Shown here: positions 13,850-15,992 of the stretch, piece by piece
Numbering within the stretch: the first letter of the stretch is position 1
How the letters are laid out: every line of letters starts with the position of its first letter
Assembly (NCBI GenBank): GCA_023412665.1
Contig: JAEZCA010000031.1
Span: 1 to 15,992 of the forward strand
Length of the DNA stretch: 15,992 nt
Source of the DNA: Bacillota bacterium
GTDB taxonomy: Bacteria > Bacillota > Clostridia > Acetivibrionales > DTU013
Reading direction: 5' to 3'
The notes under the pieces: model-generated
The model's input: the letters and a program-made list of their open reading frames with translations, nothing else
Databases searched by the model: none
What the model was told of the DNA's origin: nothing
Translations under genes and position numbers: made by a program

Positions 13850-14848
13850 TCAGTGCGCACGATAACCGGTAAGAAACCTTAATGCATAAATGGAGCTGTC
13901 AATGATCCTGTTTTTTGTCTTCCTCCACGATTCAGAAAGCACATACTGAGAATATCCCGGCTTGTTTATCAGATCCCAGAAGCCGTCTGCATTCATTTGA
14001 TTCCAAACCCAGTTACAGTATCTTGTCTTGTAATGCACCCAGCCATTTAGACGTGACAATATGGAAAGAGTTCTCATCCAGTTGAAAAAATACTTTGTAT
14101 CACTTATATCGATGAACTCTGAGGGCTTCCTGTCATATATGTAGTACATTCCCTCATCTCTGTCCAGACAATAGTCAAGGATCAGTTTATCTAGTCTGTC
14201 CGAGAGTATGCCTTTATGTGCTGTCAGTAAAATGACACAATAATGTGAGTAGAATGGAATAGGTCTCTTTGTCCTTATCTTGAAGTGCTCATACTGAACT
14301 GCAGCTTCTATAACAGGATCATAACGGCCATTGGCGAAAGCCGTCTCCGCAAAGCTCCTCCATATGGTGATCTGTTTTTCGATCAGCGTATTTTCGGGGT
14401 CGATCAATGATAAATTCGCCGCTGTAACAAGCGGCATGAACATATCAAGCCACCACCCAGGATGATCCTGCTTTTCGCAGCGCTGATGCCAGATATCTTC
14501 ACCCCTGAGTACAGTTTCCATAAAAGCCCTGATTTTATGGAAGCATGGATGGGAAAGCTCCAGCCCTAGCAAAAGCCCTCTCCTCAGTACAGCCTCGGAA
14601 TCCATGTGAAAGCAGCCCCAGCATCCATCCTCGGATTGCTCATTTTCGAGCTTTTTTACATACCCATGCTCGAGAACATTCTTGTAAGCCCGCTTATAAT
14701 CACTATCTGCCGGATCTGTTTTCAAGAATTCCTTCAGCAATATGAATCTTGGTACCGGATCAGGATCCATTCTCAAAAGGCTCTCGGCTTTTTCCCTAAT
14801 ATCGTCGTCACTATATAATAAGTTGCCGCCAGATACATCGTTGTTCAT
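13850..14848 (-). CDS. Alpha-toroid (prenyltransferase/squalene-oxidase-repeat-like) protein, 332 aa
   Basis: A mostly helical soluble protein without a signal peptide. Two QW-like stretches, NEQSEDGCWGCF (69-80) and NQMNADGFWDL (283-293), with Gln, Gly and Trp in the right order, suggest an alpha-alpha toroid like terpenoid cyclases or prenyltransferase beta subunits. The DxDD catalytic motif of squalene cyclases is not visible, so activity is uncertain. Residues 117-135 (EDIWHQRCEKQDHPGWWLD) are rich in His and Trp and could line a pocket. The frame is open from an ATG at 14872 that lacks a ribosome site; GAAGGTGG precedes the ATG at 14848 by four bases, so this start is preferred. A clear promoter (14886-14914) makes it probably a single-gene unit. 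Confidence 0.72.
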   Translation of the reverse strand: MNNDVSGGNLLYSDDDIREKAESLLRMDPDPVPRFILLKEFLKTDPADSDYKRAYKNVLEHGYVKKLENEQSEDGCWGCFHMDSEAVLRRGLLLGLELSHPCFHKIRAFMETVLRGEDIWHQRCEKQDHPGWWLDMFMPLVTAANLSLIDPENTLIEKQITIWRSFAETAFANGRYDPVIEAAVQYEHFKIRTKRPIPFYSHYCVILLTAHKGILSDRLDKLILDYCLDRDEGMYYIYDRKPSEFIDISDTKYFFNWMRTLSILSRLNGWVHYKTRYCNWVWNQMNADGFWDLINKPGYSQYVLSESWRKTKNRIIDSSIYALRFLTGYRAH

Positions 14849-14885
14849 TGTTCCACCTTCAAGTAATATCATGTATTACATGCCC

Positions 14886-14914
14886 ATTATATCCCAGCAG
14901 AAAAATCTGTACAA
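14886..14914 (-). promoter_or_regulatory. Promoter for the alpha-toroid gene
   Basis: On the minus strand TTGTAC (14909-14914), a 17-base spacer and a perfect TATAAT (14886-14891). The -10 box is ideal and the -35 box moderate. Transcription should begin near 14879, about 30 bases before the chosen start codon. Confidence 0.6.
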
Positions 14915-14951
14915 CAGGAAAACCAAACATATGTCCGGTAATTAATGCAAA

Positions 14952-15051
14952 TCATGATGAGTCTGCGATGTACTCCAGCCGCATATAGAGGTGGGTCTTC
15001 CTGCTGGCTATTGCTAAAGCTCTGCTCGCTCCTTCACGGCTCAAACAACAT
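14952..15051 (-). other. Unassigned coding-like or structured element downstream of the DUF2809 gene
   Basis: Right after the stop codon of the DUF2809 gene the minus strand is unusually G+C-rich for a gap. It can be read in a frame shifted from that gene as SREGASRALAIASRKTHLYM followed by RLEYIADSS and a stop at 14952-14954, with no start codon of its own. The same DNA can fold: CCAGC (15003-15007) with GCTGG (14975-14979), enclosing AGG/CCT. It may be a gene remnant, a repeated intergenic element or a structured RNA. I have an unverified impression that similar sequence recurs in clostridial gaps. No terminator T-run is present. Confidence 0.35.
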
Positions 15052-15444
15052 TCAATTGCGCCTGTTCAAAACATATTTTTTGATAAGGCCGGTATCAATG
15101 GCATATACCAAAATCGCTCCTATGAAATATGCGAGCAGATCCATCGGATCAAAAACCGAACCTATGACTATACGGGCAACTCTGCTGTGTTCAAGCCCAA
15201 GAAAATCAATGATCCTGAAATATTGCAGGAATTCAACTACGAAAGCTGCTGTCAGTGTGAACAAAGCAAGCATTAATGGTTTTACATCAATAAAAACCTT
15301 TATTAGAAAGTACATTAGCGAGATGATAACCACATCGCCAATGAACCCTCGAATAAACCGGACTTGAGAAAAAAACGCAACAATCAGGACACATATCGCA
15401 AAGCAAATCATTGTCAATATCAAATAAACAACTCTTCTCTTCAA
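15052..15444 (-). CDS. DUF2809-type small membrane protein, 130 aa
   Basis: Four or so membrane helices (about 5-26, 34-53, 57-77, 100-120) with a basic first segment MKRRVVYLI and a basic tail KKYVLNRRN. The stretches IRGFIGDVVIISLMYFLIK (31-49), FVVEFLQYF (68-76) and FDPMDLLAYFIGAILVYAID (98-117) follow the pattern of DUF2809, a family of small integral membrane proteins of unknown function, with acidic residues inside the helices. VanZ-like proteins share a similar helix layout and are the main alternative. The start is a TTG at 15444 with GGAG nine bases upstream. This ribosome site lies inside a 29-codon hydrophobic frame that stops one base before the TTG, so the two are probably coupled. 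Confidence 0.75.
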   Translation of the reverse strand: MKRRVVYLILTMICFAICVLIVAFFSQVRFIRGFIGDVVIISLMYFLIKVFIDVKPLMLALFTLTAAFVVEFLQYFRIIDFLGLEHSRVARIVIGSVFDPMDLLAYFIGAILVYAIDTGLIKKYVLNRRN

Positions 15445-15445
15445 A

Positions 15446-15535
15446 TCACCCTGCTCCTTTATACAAATCGCTGTATACCATTACAGAAATTACTGCTGAG
15501 AATATCAAACCAATGATGATTATTCTCTTAATCAT
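15446..15535 (-). CDS. Candidate 29-residue single-pass membrane peptide upstream of the DUF2809 gene
   Basis: A frame from ATG at 15533-15535 with AGGA about eight bases upstream encodes a peptide with a basic start (MIKR) and one hydrophobic helix (IIIIGLIFSAVISVMVY, 5-21). A polar end, SDLYKGAG, follows, then TGA. An in-frame ATG at 15544 would add three residues but overlaps the ribosome site. The stop codon is one base from the TTG start of the DUF2809 gene, and the end of the frame contains its ribosome site. It looks like a coupled micropeptide or a translated leader. It is too short for homology-based assignment. Confidence 0.45.
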   Translation of the reverse strand: MIKRIIIIGLIFSAVISVMVYSDLYKGAG

Positions 15536-15593
15536 AAGAGCCATCCTGCACTATCCGTTTATTACTGCTTCCTGCATATAATGTCTGCAAAAC

Positions 15594-15992
15594 TCATGCC
15601 TCCATACTCATTATCTCTTCGATATGTTCCATCAAATACCGCTTGCCGGTGTCGTTCATCACAACCATATCGTATTCCGTCCCATTAAAGGACCTGGTTA
15701 TCATCTCAAATCCGTATTCTCTTGAGTTCGAGTTGGTTACTGTCCTTGACTTACCTGTAGCAGAGTTGGTCTCCTCTCCAAGCACTCCCAGTTTCTTTAG
15801 CCTTTTATTTATCTCGACCCCAGTAAGCTTCTTGCTCACATTTTGATCTATACACATATTCACATGCTTTGAGAATTCATTAACACCAATAAGCCCTTCA
15901 GGCAAGGCGACCCTTTCCTTCTGCTCCTGTGATATGATAAAGTTAGCCAGCCTGCCGCTTTTGGCATAGGTACCATTCATCACATTGTCCAG
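15594..15992 (-). CDS. C-terminal 132 residues of an unidentified protein (5' end outside the window)
   Basis: The frame is open to the right edge (codons before the first in-frame GTG/ATG, at 15978-15983, continue as LDN), so the real start is probably outside. The piece is soluble and mixed alpha/beta: ANFIISQEQKERVALPEGLI, then GVNEFSKHVNMCID, a helix-turn-helix-like stretch KKLTGVEINKRLKKLGVLGE, and a final YDMVVMNDTGKRYLMEHIEEI. The last two resemble the winged-helix C-terminal part of phage antirepressor-like proteins, which also read roughly T..E.N..L..LG.......Y.....G..Y; this is weak. No phage genes surround it. If the start were inside the window, GTG or ATG near 15983 has no clear ribosome site. 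The stop is at 15594, 58 bases before the membrane micropeptide. Confidence 0.6.
   Translation of the reverse strand: MDNVMNGTYAKSGRLANFIISQEQKERVALPEGLIGVNEFSKHVNMCIDQNVSKKLTGVEINKRLKKLGVLGEETNSATGKSRTVTNSNSREYGFEMITRSFNGTEYDMVVMNDTGKRYLMEHIEEIMSMEA

Overview
The window looks like chromosomal DNA of a Gram-positive, low-to-mid G+C Clostridia-type bacterium (Firmicutes/Bacillota). The G+C level (mid-40s %) is an estimate by eye. The reasons are strong AGGAGG-type ribosome sites before nearly every gene, sigma-A-type promoters, an ECF-transporter S component, several lipoproteins with Gly/Ser/Asp-rich linkers, a YARHG/WG-repeat lipoprotein, a DUF6472-like Cys-rich mini-protein and a CPBP membrane protease. 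All supported genes lie on the minus strand, so transcription runs from right to left. No rRNA, tRNA, CRISPR array, insertion sequence or phage module was recognised.

Layout in transcription order, from high to low coordinates. The right edge holds the C-terminal part of an unidentified protein. It is followed by a tiny membrane peptide overlapping the ribosome site of a DUF2809-type membrane protein, and then by an odd structured or coding-like element (about 14952-15051). Next come an alpha-toroid (prenyltransferase/squalene-cyclase-like) protein with its own promoter, a possible 33-residue lipopeptide gene, and an Rsm22-type methyltransferase with a Cys cluster. A probable four-gene operon (12578 to 9383) encodes a lipoprotein with Ca-loop-like motifs, a half-size EamA/DMT transporter, the 60-residue Cys-rich protein and another lipoprotein. 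A CPBP protease and an Ig-like lipoprotein follow.

The left half carries dCTP deaminase (own promoter), a MmcQ/YjbR protein behind a perfect palindrome, a GNAT acetyltransferase and a YARHG/WG-repeat lipoprotein. Next is a long leader with a terminator/antiterminator-like fold in front of an ECF S component, whose 3' end overlaps a P-loop (uridine-kinase-like) protein. The last group is a probable operon of NYN-domain RNase-like protein, tandem-GNAT protein and the start of a DinB-superfamily protein.

Most genes are housekeeping or accessory singletons. The two places that look most like coherent, under-described systems are the attenuated S-component/kinase pair (2052-3990), which reads as regulated uptake plus phosphorylation of an unknown small molecule, and the four-gene lipoprotein/transporter operon (9383-12578). 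Four different secreted lipoproteins share one design: lipobox, acidic Gly/Ser linker, then a unique C-terminal domain. Two candidate small proteins too short for routine gene calling are annotated at 13665-13766 and 15446-15535.
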